DNA of 9,655 nt from contig CAJTOU010000053.1 in NCBI GenBank assembly GCA_910577835.1, positions 1 through 9,655 of the forward strand. Direction: 5' to 3'. The stretch is from an uncultured Lachnospiraceae bacterium (GTDB lineage Bacteria; Bacillota_A; Clostridia; Lachnospirales; Lachnospiraceae). Made by a program: the position numbers and the translations under genes. Every line of letters starts with the position of its first letter. Positions within the stretch are counted from its first letter, which is position 1. Below, one piece after another: positions 1 to 5,982 of the stretch. The notes under the pieces were generated by a model. The model had not been told where the DNA came from. It searched no databases and was given only the letters and a program-made list of their open reading frames with translations.

Positions 1-1
1 T

Positions 2-163
2 TGTAGTGGTTTAACCAGTATCGAGTTGCCAGAAAAAGTAACCAGTATTGGAGAGGGTGCATTTGAATATTGTAGTGGCTTAACCAGTATTGAGTTGCCG
101 GAAGGTCTAGCCAGTATTGGAGTTTCTGCATTTAATTATTGTGATAACCTTACCATTTACGGA
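2..163 (+). repeat. 69-bp tandem repeats encoding LRR units
   Basis: Two complete 69-bp units (2-70 and 71-139) align at 55 of 69 positions, and a third, degenerate unit starts at 140 (TGTGATAACCTTACC). Each unit encodes one 23-residue LRR. The array probably continues upstream of the window. Confidence 0.85.
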
Positions 164-937
164 GTAGAAAATTCTTATGCTCATACCTACGCTTTGGAAA
201 ATAATATTCCATTTAAACCAATATCAGATTTAGATTTGTCAGAATATGTTGTAGATATTGTAGCGAACAATATTATTTCTGCTTCTGATTTTGAAGCAAT
301 TTTAAAGGAAAACAAGACAAAGGATGTAGTGATTAAAACAAACAATGATGTGACATTTACTTTTGCTAAAGGCGCTATGCAGGTAATAGAAGGAAAGAAC
401 AGTTATGATTTTGGTACGACCATAAGTAAAGAATATAACTCTAATTTGCCATTTTATGCAACTAAAGATAATTTTGTATTGCAAATTACCTACAATTATT
501 CTGGTGAACTTCCAGCGGAGGCATCTGTTCGATTTTTGGCTGGAACCGAATATGCAGGAAAGACGCTGTATTACTTATGGTTAAAGGAAGATAACACTTT
601 TGAGGAAGTACAGAAGGTAGTGGTTAATGATGAGGGATATGTAACAGTAAAGCAAAATCATTGTTCCTCTTATCTGCTTACCAGCGAGGAACCAAAAACA
701 CAAGAGAATACTACTGAAAATAACAAGCCGACAGATAACACTACAAATAGTTCAGAGTCCACAGATAATTCAGAAACTACAAGCAGCTCAGAATCTAAGG
801 AAAACTCTGTTTCTAAAGGGGATTCACCAAAGACAGGCGATAATGCTAGGATTCTTTTTTATCTTGTCATATGTATAGCAGCGGCAGGTATTATATGTGT
901 ATCTAAAAAATGTAAATATCAAAATAGCAGTAAATAA
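2..937 (+). CDS. BspA-type leucine-rich-repeat surface protein, sortase-anchored (3' part only)
   Basis: The 5' end lies outside the window. The frame is open from base 2, so no start codon is assigned. The 311 visible codons begin with two full 23-residue BspA/LRR_5 repeats (pattern CSGLTSIELPE..TSIG..AF.Y) and a degenerate third ending in NLTIYG. About 160 residues of non-repeat, probably beta-rich sequence follow. Next comes a low-complexity linker rich in Thr, Ser, Asn and Glu (about bases 690-820), typical of wall-spanning stalks. The C-terminus has sortase-substrate form: SPKTGD at 824-841, a hydrophobic stretch (ILFYLVICIAAAGIICV) and a short basic tail starting KKCK. Proteins of this build are exported and linked to peptidoglycan, and BspA-type LRRs often bind host or matrix ligands, but no ligand can be inferred here. 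The sorting motif has Ser in place of the usual Leu. A terminator lies 55 nt downstream, so this is the last gene of its transcript. Confidence 0.85.
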   Translation, partial: CSGLTSIELPEKVTSIGEGAFEYCSGLTSIELPEGLASIGVSAFNYCDNLTIYGVENSYAHTYALENNIPFKPISDLDLSEYVVDIVANNIISASDFEAILKENKTKDVVIKTNNDVTFTFAKGAMQVIEGKNSYDFGTTISKEYNSNLPFYATKDNFVLQITYNYSGELPAEASVRFLAGTEYAGKTLYYLWLKEDNTFEEVQKVVVNDEGYVTVKQNHCSSYLLTSEEPKTQENTTENNKPTDNTTNSSESTDNSETTSSSESKENSVSKGDSPKTGDNARILFYLVICIAAAGIICVSKKCKYQNSSK

Positions 938-991
938 TTTATTTATACATATGCTCAATTTTTTTAATGAAGTAAAATAAAATATAAATAT

Positions 992-1048
992 AAAGAAAAA
1001 ATCAGGAACTTCTCCGAAAAATAAAGAGAAGCTTCTGATTTTTTCTTT
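992..1048 (+). terminator. Rho-independent terminator of the LRR protein gene
   Basis: The 23-nt arms 992-1014 and 1026-1048 match as inverted repeats at 21 of 23 positions, around an 11-nt loop (CGAAAAATAAA). The left arm begins with an A-rich stretch and the right arm ends in a T-rich one, so it could terminate in both directions. It is 55 nt after the LRR gene stop. Confidence 0.85.
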
Positions 1049-1077
1049 ATTCCTCTAATTAGGGTTGCGTCCGGATA

Positions 1078-1106
1078 TTGACAAATAGAAAAACACATGC
1101 TATCCT
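1078..1106 (+). promoter_or_regulatory. Sigma-A-type promoter upstream of the Rpn remnant
   Basis: A perfect -35 box TTGACA (1078-1083) and a -10 box TATCCT (1101-1106, 4 of 6 consensus) are separated by exactly 17 nt. Transcription would start near 1113. It follows a terminator and precedes the truncated reading frame, so it may be the original promoter of the nuclease gene, kept after an internal deletion. Confidence 0.6.
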
Positions 1107-1127
1107 AAAATTGTAATAAACACTTAC

Positions 1128-1427
1128 TTGCATCTTGATAAAAGTATACTTTACAATTGCAAAAACAGAAATGTGCTGAAGGAATATCTTGAAAGCAAGG
1201 AACAGGAGGTTGTGGATATTATGATGACACTATTTGATGATGAGCAGATTTTAAAGGCTTATGCAAAGGATATTGAGGATAACAAGGAAAGAGAAACGGA
1301 AAGAAAAACAGCGGAAAGAATGATTAAAATGGGTAAATTATCACTTGATGAAATTTTACTCTGTGTTCCTGCATTATCACTTGATGAATTAAAGGAACTT
1401 GAAGCCAAAGTTATGCAATTAGTATAG
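1128..1427 (+). pseudogene. Remnant of an Rpn/PD-(D/E)XK nuclease-family transposase (C-terminal part)
   Basis: The frame can be read as 100 codons including the stop, starting at TTG 1128. In-frame sequence is open back to a stop at 1086-1088, and no start has a good ribosome site before ATG 1221. The protein resembles the C-terminal tail of Clostridia Rpn-type proteins. It has an EYLESKEQEVVDIMMTLFDD segment, a charged helix (DNKERETERKTAERMI), then MGKLSLDEI and LSLDELKELEAKV, which match the family's closing pattern of a G-x-S-x-E-E-I-like segment and a leucine-rich final helix. The catalytic nuclease core, normally some 200 residues upstream, is missing. The upstream DNA is too short to hold it and goes straight into a promoter, which suggests an internal deletion. 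Intact relatives are DNA endonucleases that promote recombination. The remnant cannot cut DNA, but a C-terminal small product remains possible. Family assignment rests on pattern memory. Confidence 0.5.
1204..1223 (+). promoter_or_regulatory. Internal ribosome binding site inside the Rpn remnant
   Basis: AGGAGG (1204-1209) lies 11 nt before an in-frame ATG at 1221, with a second ATG at 1224. It is the only strong Shine-Dalgarno sequence in this reading frame. Starting here would give a 69-codon frame including the stop (68 residues) that begins MMTLFDDEQ. It could also be chance, because the same bases encode EQEV in the longer frame. Confidence 0.4.
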
Positions 1428-1457
1428 ACAAGCAAAATTGATATTAAAATAATAGCA

Positions 1458-1492
1458 AAAAAACGTATGGAACAGAAATCCATGCGTTTTTT
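1458..1492 (+). terminator. Rho-independent terminator after the Rpn remnant
   Basis: The 14-nt arms AAAAAACGTATGGA (1458-1471) and TCCATGCGTTTTTT (1479-1492) pair throughout, with one G-U wobble, around a 7-nt loop. The T run forms the end of the right arm. It lies about 30 nt after the stop at 1427 and could act in both directions. Confidence 0.8.
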
Positions 1493-1517
1493 GCGTGGAA
1501 ATGAAGATGTATACAAA

Positions 1518-1540
1518 GAGAGGTTCCTGATTTTTTATTT
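1518..1540 (+). repeat. Third copy of the 23-bp arm from the terminator at 992-1048
   Basis: This segment (core TTCCTGATTTTTT) matches the reverse complement of 992-1014 at 21 of 23 positions and resembles the direct copy at 1026-1048. It has no hairpin partner next to it. With 992-1014 it brackets the Rpn remnant, its promoter and its terminator as an inverted pair 549 bp from end to end. It may be an element end or a relic of terminator duplication. Confidence 0.65.
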
Positions 1541-1544
1541 AAAT

Positions 1545-1580
1545 TATAAAACCGCAAAAGAAATTTTTGCTGTTATTATA
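1545..1580 (+). other. Imperfect A+T-rich hairpin, possible weak terminator
   Basis: GCAAAA (1554-1559) and TTTTGC (1565-1570) pair around a 5-nt loop. The stem extends outward as TATAA-AAC with GTT-a-TTATA, with one mismatch and one bulge, and TCTTTTT follows. It is weak because the pairs are nearly all A-T, so function is uncertain. Confidence 0.25.
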
Positions 1581-1619
1581 TCTTTTTCCAAAAGATTGTA
1601 AATATTAAGAAATAAATCA

Positions 1620-1648
1620 TTGACGTAGCCCAAGATTAAAAGTAAACT
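1620..1648 (+). promoter_or_regulatory. Probable promoter of the P-type ATPase-rarA transcript
   Basis: TTGACG (1620-1625, 5 of 6 for the -35 box) and TAAACT (1643-1648, 4 of 6 for the -10 box) are spaced by 17 nt. Transcription would start near 1655, giving a leader of about 100 nt that begins with the branched structure at 1655-1712. Confidence 0.45.
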
Positions 1649-1654
1649 ATATAC

Positions 1655-1712
1655 CATAATGAAGCACGCGGATGCGTGCGCAGGTCATCAAACTTCGTTT
1701 GACGACATTATG
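1655..1712 (+). other. Branched palindromic structure (three-way junction) in the ATPase leader
   Basis: Three nested inverted repeats fill this stretch. The outer stem is CATAATG (1655-1661) with CATTATG (1706-1712). Hairpin one is GCACGC-GGAT-GCGTGC (1664-1679), perfect and G+C-rich. Hairpin two is GTCATCAAAC-TTC-GTTTGACGAC (1684-1706), with one mismatch. It is far more G+C-rich than the flanks. It matches no riboswitch class I can recognise. It is either a dispersed palindromic repeat or a leader-RNA regulatory element. Confidence 0.6.
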
Positions 1713-1730
1713 CCATACAAAATAATTAAC

Positions 1731-1737
1731 AAGGAGG
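1731..1737 (+). promoter_or_regulatory. Ribosome binding site of the P-type ATPase, unusually far from the start
   Basis: AAGGAGG at 1731-1737 is a near-perfect Shine-Dalgarno sequence, but 18 nt separate it from ATG 1756. No in-frame ATG, GTG or TTG lies closer. AGGA (1732-1735) can pair with TCCT (1740-1743) in a short hairpin that would mask the site. Confidence 0.6.
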
Positions 1738-1755
1738 TTTCCTGCAAGATACAGA

Positions 1756-4554
1756 ATGGATAATTTGAAAAAAGAAATTCAGGGGCTTAGCAAAAGAGAA
1801 GTAGAGGAGCGAAGAAAGAGGGGACTTGTAAACGGAAATTTTTCTGTAAAAACAAAAAGTATTGGGCAGATTATTTATTCCAATACATTTACGTTATTTA
1901 ATTTTATTAATATTTTTCTCGCCGGTTGTCTGATTATGGTACATTCCTATAAAAACATGCTTTTTCTTGGTGTGGTTTTCTGGAATATTCTGATTGGCGT
2001 GGTTCAGGAGATACGCTCAAAAAGAGTGATTGACAAGCTTTCTCTTTTATCGGAGCCCGTAGTAAAAGTGCTGAGAGAGGGAAAATTTTGTGATATTCGC
2101 ATTGAAGACCTTGTTCTGGATGATATATTTTCCCTGAAAAATGGAAATCAGATTTGTACAGATGCTGTAATTATAGAAGGGGAATGCGAGATAAACGAAA
2201 GCTTTCTGACAGGAGAAAGTGAGCCTGTCTGTAAAAAAACAGGGGATGAAGTATTATCAGGCAGCTTTATTATTTCCGGAAATGTACTGGCAAAGGCTGT
2301 TCATGTCGGCAAGGATAATTATGTCAATAAAATTACAGGACAGGCAAAGTATTTAAAAAAGCCAAATTCAGAAATGCTGAAATCTATAAAAGCAATTATA
2401 AAATTTATCAGTATTGCATTGATTCCGCTTACCTGTCTTCTTTTTTTCAATCAGGTGAGAATCGACGAAAATACTTTTTCAGATGCGGTAGTCAGTACAG
2501 TAGCGGCAGTGATTGGCATGATACCGTCGGGACTTGTGCTGCTGACCAGTGTAGTGCTGGCAGTCAGTGTGATTCGGCTTGGACAGAAGAATACGCTGGT
2601 TCAGGAGCTGTATTGTATTGAAACACTGGCAAGGGTAGATACTTTGTGTCTGGATAAGACAGGAACGATTACAGAGGGTGTAATGGATGTCGAGGGAGTT
2701 GAGATAATTGATGAAAAATTCAGCGCCGACCAGATAGATGAAATGATTTATTTTTTTACAAATGGATTGAACGACGATAATCCGACTTTTCAGGCATTAA
2801 AAGAATATTCTGACAAGTTATATGAAAAAAGACAGGAAATATTGGAGAAAAAGGTGAAAGATTATCAGGTAAAAAAGAAAATCAGCTTTTCTTCCGATAA
2901 AAAATGGAGTCTGGTAGATTTTGAAAATCAGGGCACTTATGTTCTGGGAGCTTTGGAATTTGTATTTCAAAAGAGAAATGAAAATCTGAAAGAGTATGCT
3001 TCCAGATTTGCCAGAGATGGTGTGAGAGTACTGGTTCTGGCTCATTCTGAAAATCACTGTAAAGAAAAAAATCTTCCAGAGGGCTTAAAAGCCTGCGCTT
3101 TTGTGCTGCTTACGGACAGAATCAGAAAAAGTGCTCCGGAAACGCTGCAATATTTTAAAAATCAGGGAGTAAATATTAAAATTATATCGGGAGATAATCC
3201 TGAGACAGTATCAAATATCGCAAAGAGGTCAGGAGTGCTTTTTCCTGAAAAGTATGTGGATGCCTCTGTTCTGGTGACAGATGAGGATATTAAAAATGCG
3301 GCGGAACAGTATACAGTGTTTGGCAGAGTAACTCCAATGCAGAAATTAAAACTGGTACAGGCACTAAAGGAAAAAGGACATACAGTTGCCATGACAGGAG
3401 ACGGAGTAAACGATGTTATGGCATTGAAAGAGGCTGACTGCAGTATTGCCATGCAGTCGGGAAGCGATGCGGCACGCAATGTGTCACAGCTTGTATTAAT
3501 GGATTCAGATTTTGCTTCCATGCCGGATATTGTGGCAGAGGGCAGAAGAACGATTAACAATATCCAGCGTTCTGCGGCATTATATTTGACAAAGACCATT
3601 TATTCCGCAATACTGGCGCTTATTTTTATTTTTTTAAAGGCAGGATATCCATTTCAGCCGATTCAGCTTACTTTGCTTGGTTCTCTTGCAATCGGAATTC
3701 CGTCATTTATTCTGGCAATGGAGCCGAATCTCAACCGTGTAAAGGGAAAGTTTCTGATGAATGTTTTAAAGCTCGCGGTTCCGGGCGGGCTGATTGTAAT
3801 TACAAATGTAATGGCGGCAGAGATTTTTGGCCGGCTTTTCAGAATTCAAGAAGAAGAAATACAGACACTGGCATTTCTGGGACTTGCCATTGCTTCACTG
3901 GTGGAGTTATTCAAGGTATGTAAACCGTTTAATAAATTAAGAGTAGTTATGTGCAGCGTGATTATATCTGTATTTATTGTGATGGTAGTTTTTTTCGGCA
4001 GATTTTTTGAGATTATATCTCTATCCTTTGGTTCTGCTGTATTTTTGGGGATTATCCTTGTTACTACGCCTATGCTTCACAAAGTATATAGTGTAGCCAT
4101 TGATAAGCTTCTTGGAAATACGCCGAATGTTTATGATATTTACCTTGTTTGTATCCGCAGGAAAAACAGCTTTGAGAACATTGTGCTGGTAGACGAGGAG
4201 GTTGATAAAAAGGATTATATGGAAGTTGCCTCTCAGATGATGGGACTTAAGGTTTTAAAGGCGCAGAAAATAGCCTATATCAACATGGAATGTCAACAGG
4301 GAGATATCCATGCGGATTATGCTGATAAGAAAAGAGATAATGATGTTCTTGCGGCTGCTGCGGAATTTTATGTCAGAAAAAGAGTAAGGAAAGCAGACAG
4401 AAAGGATGTCATGGAGGTGACAGTGGAAACTATTGGTTCAAAACTTCCTGTAAAAGTAATAGTTGACTTAAAAAATCACAGGGTTATAATAGAGAATAAA
4501 GAAGAATATATCTGCAAGGCAAGAATTTTAAAGAAAATAAAATTGACCTTATAA
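1756..4554 (+). CDS. CtpE-like P-type cation-transporting ATPase with C-terminal extension
   Basis: This 932-residue integral membrane pump moves a cation using ATP through a phospho-aspartate intermediate. The landmarks are TGES at 152-155 (actuator dephosphorylation loop), DKTGT at 300-304 (phosphorylated Asp300), FSSDKKWS at 378-385 with a following LGALE (nucleotide-binding domain; LGA replaces the usual KGA, as in CtpE-like pumps), SGDNPE at 478-483 and TGDGVND at 547-553. Hydrophobic segments lie at about 38-80, 213-230, 244-275, 606-660 and 675-780, consistent with ten membrane helices. Helix 4 reads IPSGL (256-260) where calcium pumps of the SERCA type have PEGL. Mycobacterial CtpE has been linked to calcium uptake, but the ion here is unproven. 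There is no N-terminal metal-binding domain, which argues against a copper or zinc pump. About 140 residues follow the last helix, basic and unrecognised. ATG 1756 is chosen because the family N-terminus (GLSKREVEERRKRGLVN) begins directly after it. Confidence 0.9.
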   Translation: MDNLKKEIQGLSKREVEERRKRGLVNGNFSVKTKSIGQIIYSNTFTLFNFINIFLAGCLIMVHSYKNMLFLGVVFWNILIGVVQEIRSKRVIDKLSLLSEPVVKVLREGKFCDIRIEDLVLDDIFSLKNGNQICTDAVIIEGECEINESFLTGESEPVCKKTGDEVLSGSFIISGNVLAKAVHVGKDNYVNKITGQAKYLKKPNSEMLKSIKAIIKFISIALIPLTCLLFFNQVRIDENTFSDAVVSTVAAVIGMIPSGLVLLTSVVLAVSVIRLGQKNTLVQELYCIETLARVDTLCLDKTGTITEGVMDVEGVEIIDEKFSADQIDEMIYFFTNGLNDDNPTFQALKEYSDKLYEKRQEILEKKVKDYQVKKKISFSSDKKWSLVDFENQGTYVLGALEFVFQKRNENLKEYASRFARDGVRVLVLAHSENHCKEKNLPEGLKACAFVLLTDRIRKSAPETLQYFKNQGVNIKIISGDNPETVSNIAKRSGVLFPEKYVDASVLVTDEDIKNAAEQYTVFGRVTPMQKLKLVQALKEKGHTVAMTGDGVNDVMALKEADCSIAMQSGSDAARNVSQLVLMDSDFASMPDIVAEGRRTINNIQRSAALYLTKTIYSAILALIFIFLKAGYPFQPIQLTLLGSLAIGIPSFILAMEPNLNRVKGKFLMNVLKLAVPGGLIVITNVMAAEIFGRLFRIQEEEIQTLAFLGLAIASLVELFKVCKPFNKLRVVMCSVIISVFIVMVVFFGRFFEIISLSFGSAVFLGIILVTTPMLHKVYSVAIDKLLGNTPNVYDIYLVCIRRKNSFENIVLVDEEVDKKDYMEVASQMMGLKVLKAQKIAYINMECQQGDIHADYADKKRDNDVLAAAAEFYVRKRVRKADRKDVMEVTVETIGSKLPVKVIVDLKNHRVIIENKEEYICKARILKKIKLTL

Positions 4555-4567
4555 GGAGCTGCAATTT

Positions 4568-5899
4568 ATGGATTTGTTTGAATATATGAGTGAGGTAAAA
4601 AAGGAAAAAGAATCGCCTCTGGCGTCAAGGCTCCGGCCTGAAACGCTGGAGGAAGTGGTTGGGCAGAAGCATATTATCGGAAAGGACAAGCTTTTATATC
4701 GGGCAATTAAGGCAGATAAGTTAAGCTCTATTCTTTTATATGGGCCGCCGGGAACAGGAAAGACTACACTTGCAAAGGTAATCGCAAATACAACAAGTGC
4801 CTGTTTTCATCAGATTAACGCTACAACGGCAAATAAGAAGGATATGGAGCAAATAGTGGAGCAGGCAAAAAATACACTTGGCATGTATGGAAAGAAAACT
4901 ATTTTGTTTATTGATGAAATTCACCGTTTTAATAAGGGACAGCAGGATTATCTGCTTCCTTTTGTAGAAGACGGAACTCTGATTTTGATTGGCGCTACGA
5001 CTGAAAATCCATATTTTGAAGTAAACCGCGCTCTGATATCAAGGTCTGTGATTTTTGAGCTGAAACCGTTGGAAAAAGAAGATATTCTGGAGCTGATTCG
5101 CAGAGCTGTTTATGATGAAAAAAAAGGAATGGGTTATTATCAGGCTGTGATTGATGACGATGCAGCGGAGTTTCTGGCGGAAATTTCCGGCGGGGATGCA
5201 AGGCGGGCATTAAATGCAGTTGAGCTTGGGATTCTTACTACGGACAGAGATGCTTTCGGGAAAATTCATATCACACTGGAGGTCGCACAGCAGTGTATTC
5301 AGAAAAGGGCTGTTCAATATGATAAGAATGGAGATAATCATTATGATACCATTTCTGCTTTTATTAAAAGCATGAGAGGCTCTGACCCGAATGCAGCGGT
5401 TTATTATCTGGCAAAAATGCTGTACGCCGGAGAAAGCGTTACCTTTATTGCAAGGCGTATTATGATTTGTGCTTCAGAAGATGTGGGAAATGCAGACCCA
5501 AACGCCCTTACAGTAGCGGTTTCTGCCGCAAATGCAGTGCATCAGCTCGGTATGCCGGAGGCAAGGATTCCTCTGGCACAGGCGGCAATTTATGTAGCAT
5601 GTGCGCCAAAGAGCAATGCAGGTTATCTGGCTATTAACAGGGCGATGCAGGCAGTAGAAGATTTTTCAAAGGCTGAAAGCGGGCTGGAGGTTCCTGTGTA
5701 TTTAAAAGAATCCGGTTATAAAGGGGCTGAAACACTTGGACGCGGCATAGGTTATAAATATGCCCATGATTATCCAAATCATTATGTAGAGCAGCAGTAT
5801 CTTCCAGATGCGTTGGCAGAACAGCGTTTTTATGAGCCGACAGAGATGGGATATGAAAAGATAATGACAGAGCATATGGAAAAAATCAGAAATCAGTAG
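4568..5899 (+). CDS. rarA: Replication-associated recombination protein A (RarA/MgsA), AAA+ ATPase
   Basis: This 443-residue cytoplasmic protein is close to the E. coli RarA length. RarA proteins form tetramers at stalled or damaged replication forks and act on DNA ends and the SSB-covered fork. The sequence shows Walker A GPPGTGKT at 59-66, Walker B ILFIDE at 112-117 followed by IHRFNK, sensor 1 GATTENP at 142-148 and sensor 2 SGGDARR at 207-213. The C-terminal half carries the family's tetramerisation region, including FIARRIMICASEDVGNADP and AAIYVACAPKSNA. All catalytic motifs are intact. ATG 4568 is 9 nt after AAGGAG (4553-4558), which overlaps the stop codon of the ATPase gene. The gap between the two genes is 13 nt, so they are probably cotranscribed and possibly translationally linked. 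No functional link between the pump and RarA is known to me, so the pairing may simply reflect gene order. Confidence 0.95.
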   Translation: MDLFEYMSEVKKEKESPLASRLRPETLEEVVGQKHIIGKDKLLYRAIKADKLSSILLYGPPGTGKTTLAKVIANTTSACFHQINATTANKKDMEQIVEQAKNTLGMYGKKTILFIDEIHRFNKGQQDYLLPFVEDGTLILIGATTENPYFEVNRALISRSVIFELKPLEKEDILELIRRAVYDEKKGMGYYQAVIDDDAAEFLAEISGGDARRALNAVELGILTTDRDAFGKIHITLEVAQQCIQKRAVQYDKNGDNHYDTISAFIKSMRGSDPNAAVYYLAKMLYAGESVTFIARRIMICASEDVGNADPNALTVAVSAANAVHQLGMPEARIPLAQAAIYVACAPKSNAGYLAINRAMQAVEDFSKAESGLEVPVYLKESGYKGAETLGRGIGYKYAHDYPNHYVEQQYLPDALAEQRFYEPTEMGYEKIMTEHMEKIRNQ

Positions 5900-5901
5900 T
5901 A

Positions 5902-5950
5902 GCTGTCCTTTTAAGGGCGGCATCATGGGACAAGCGAAGCAATTTCCCAT
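5902..5950 (+). other. Two consecutive hairpins in the rarA-downstream spacer
   Basis: GCTGTCCTT (5902-5910) pairs with AAGGGCGGC (5913-5921), using G-U wobbles, starting three bases after the rarA stop. ATGGGA (5925-5930) pairs with TCCCAT (5945-5950) around a 14-nt loop. Neither is followed by a T run, so neither looks like a strong terminator. They could be an RNA-processing site, an attenuating structure or palindromic repeat remains. No clear promoter was found between 5900 and 5982. Confidence 0.4.
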
Positions 5951-5982
5951 AAAATGAAATCTTTTAAGTGAGAGGCGCAGAT

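Noticed and set aside
26..28. TTG as a start codon for the LRR protein
   Set aside because: It lies inside an LRR unit and the same frame is open to the window edge, so the true start is upstream of the window.
1259..1516. 85-codon minus-strand frame that looks hydrophobic
   Set aside because: It runs through the terminator hairpin and is opposite the Rpn tail. Its hydrophobic look comes from reading charged + strand codons in reverse.
1620..1755. A known metal-sensing riboswitch (for example yybP-ykoY type) ahead of the pump
   Set aside because: The conserved core sequences of such classes are not visible. Only the generic branched palindrome is seen.
3162..3599. 145-codon open frame on the minus strand inside the ATPase gene
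   Set aside because: It lies opposite the highly conserved phosphorylation and hinge-domain coding sequence, has no ribosome site or recognisable domain, and is a by-product of the + strand codons.
5968..5982. GTG 5968 as the start of the giant protein
   Set aside because: ATG 5983 has AGAGG at good spacing and gives the expected MKELIDKL N-terminus. The GTG overlaps the region that would be its own ribosome site.
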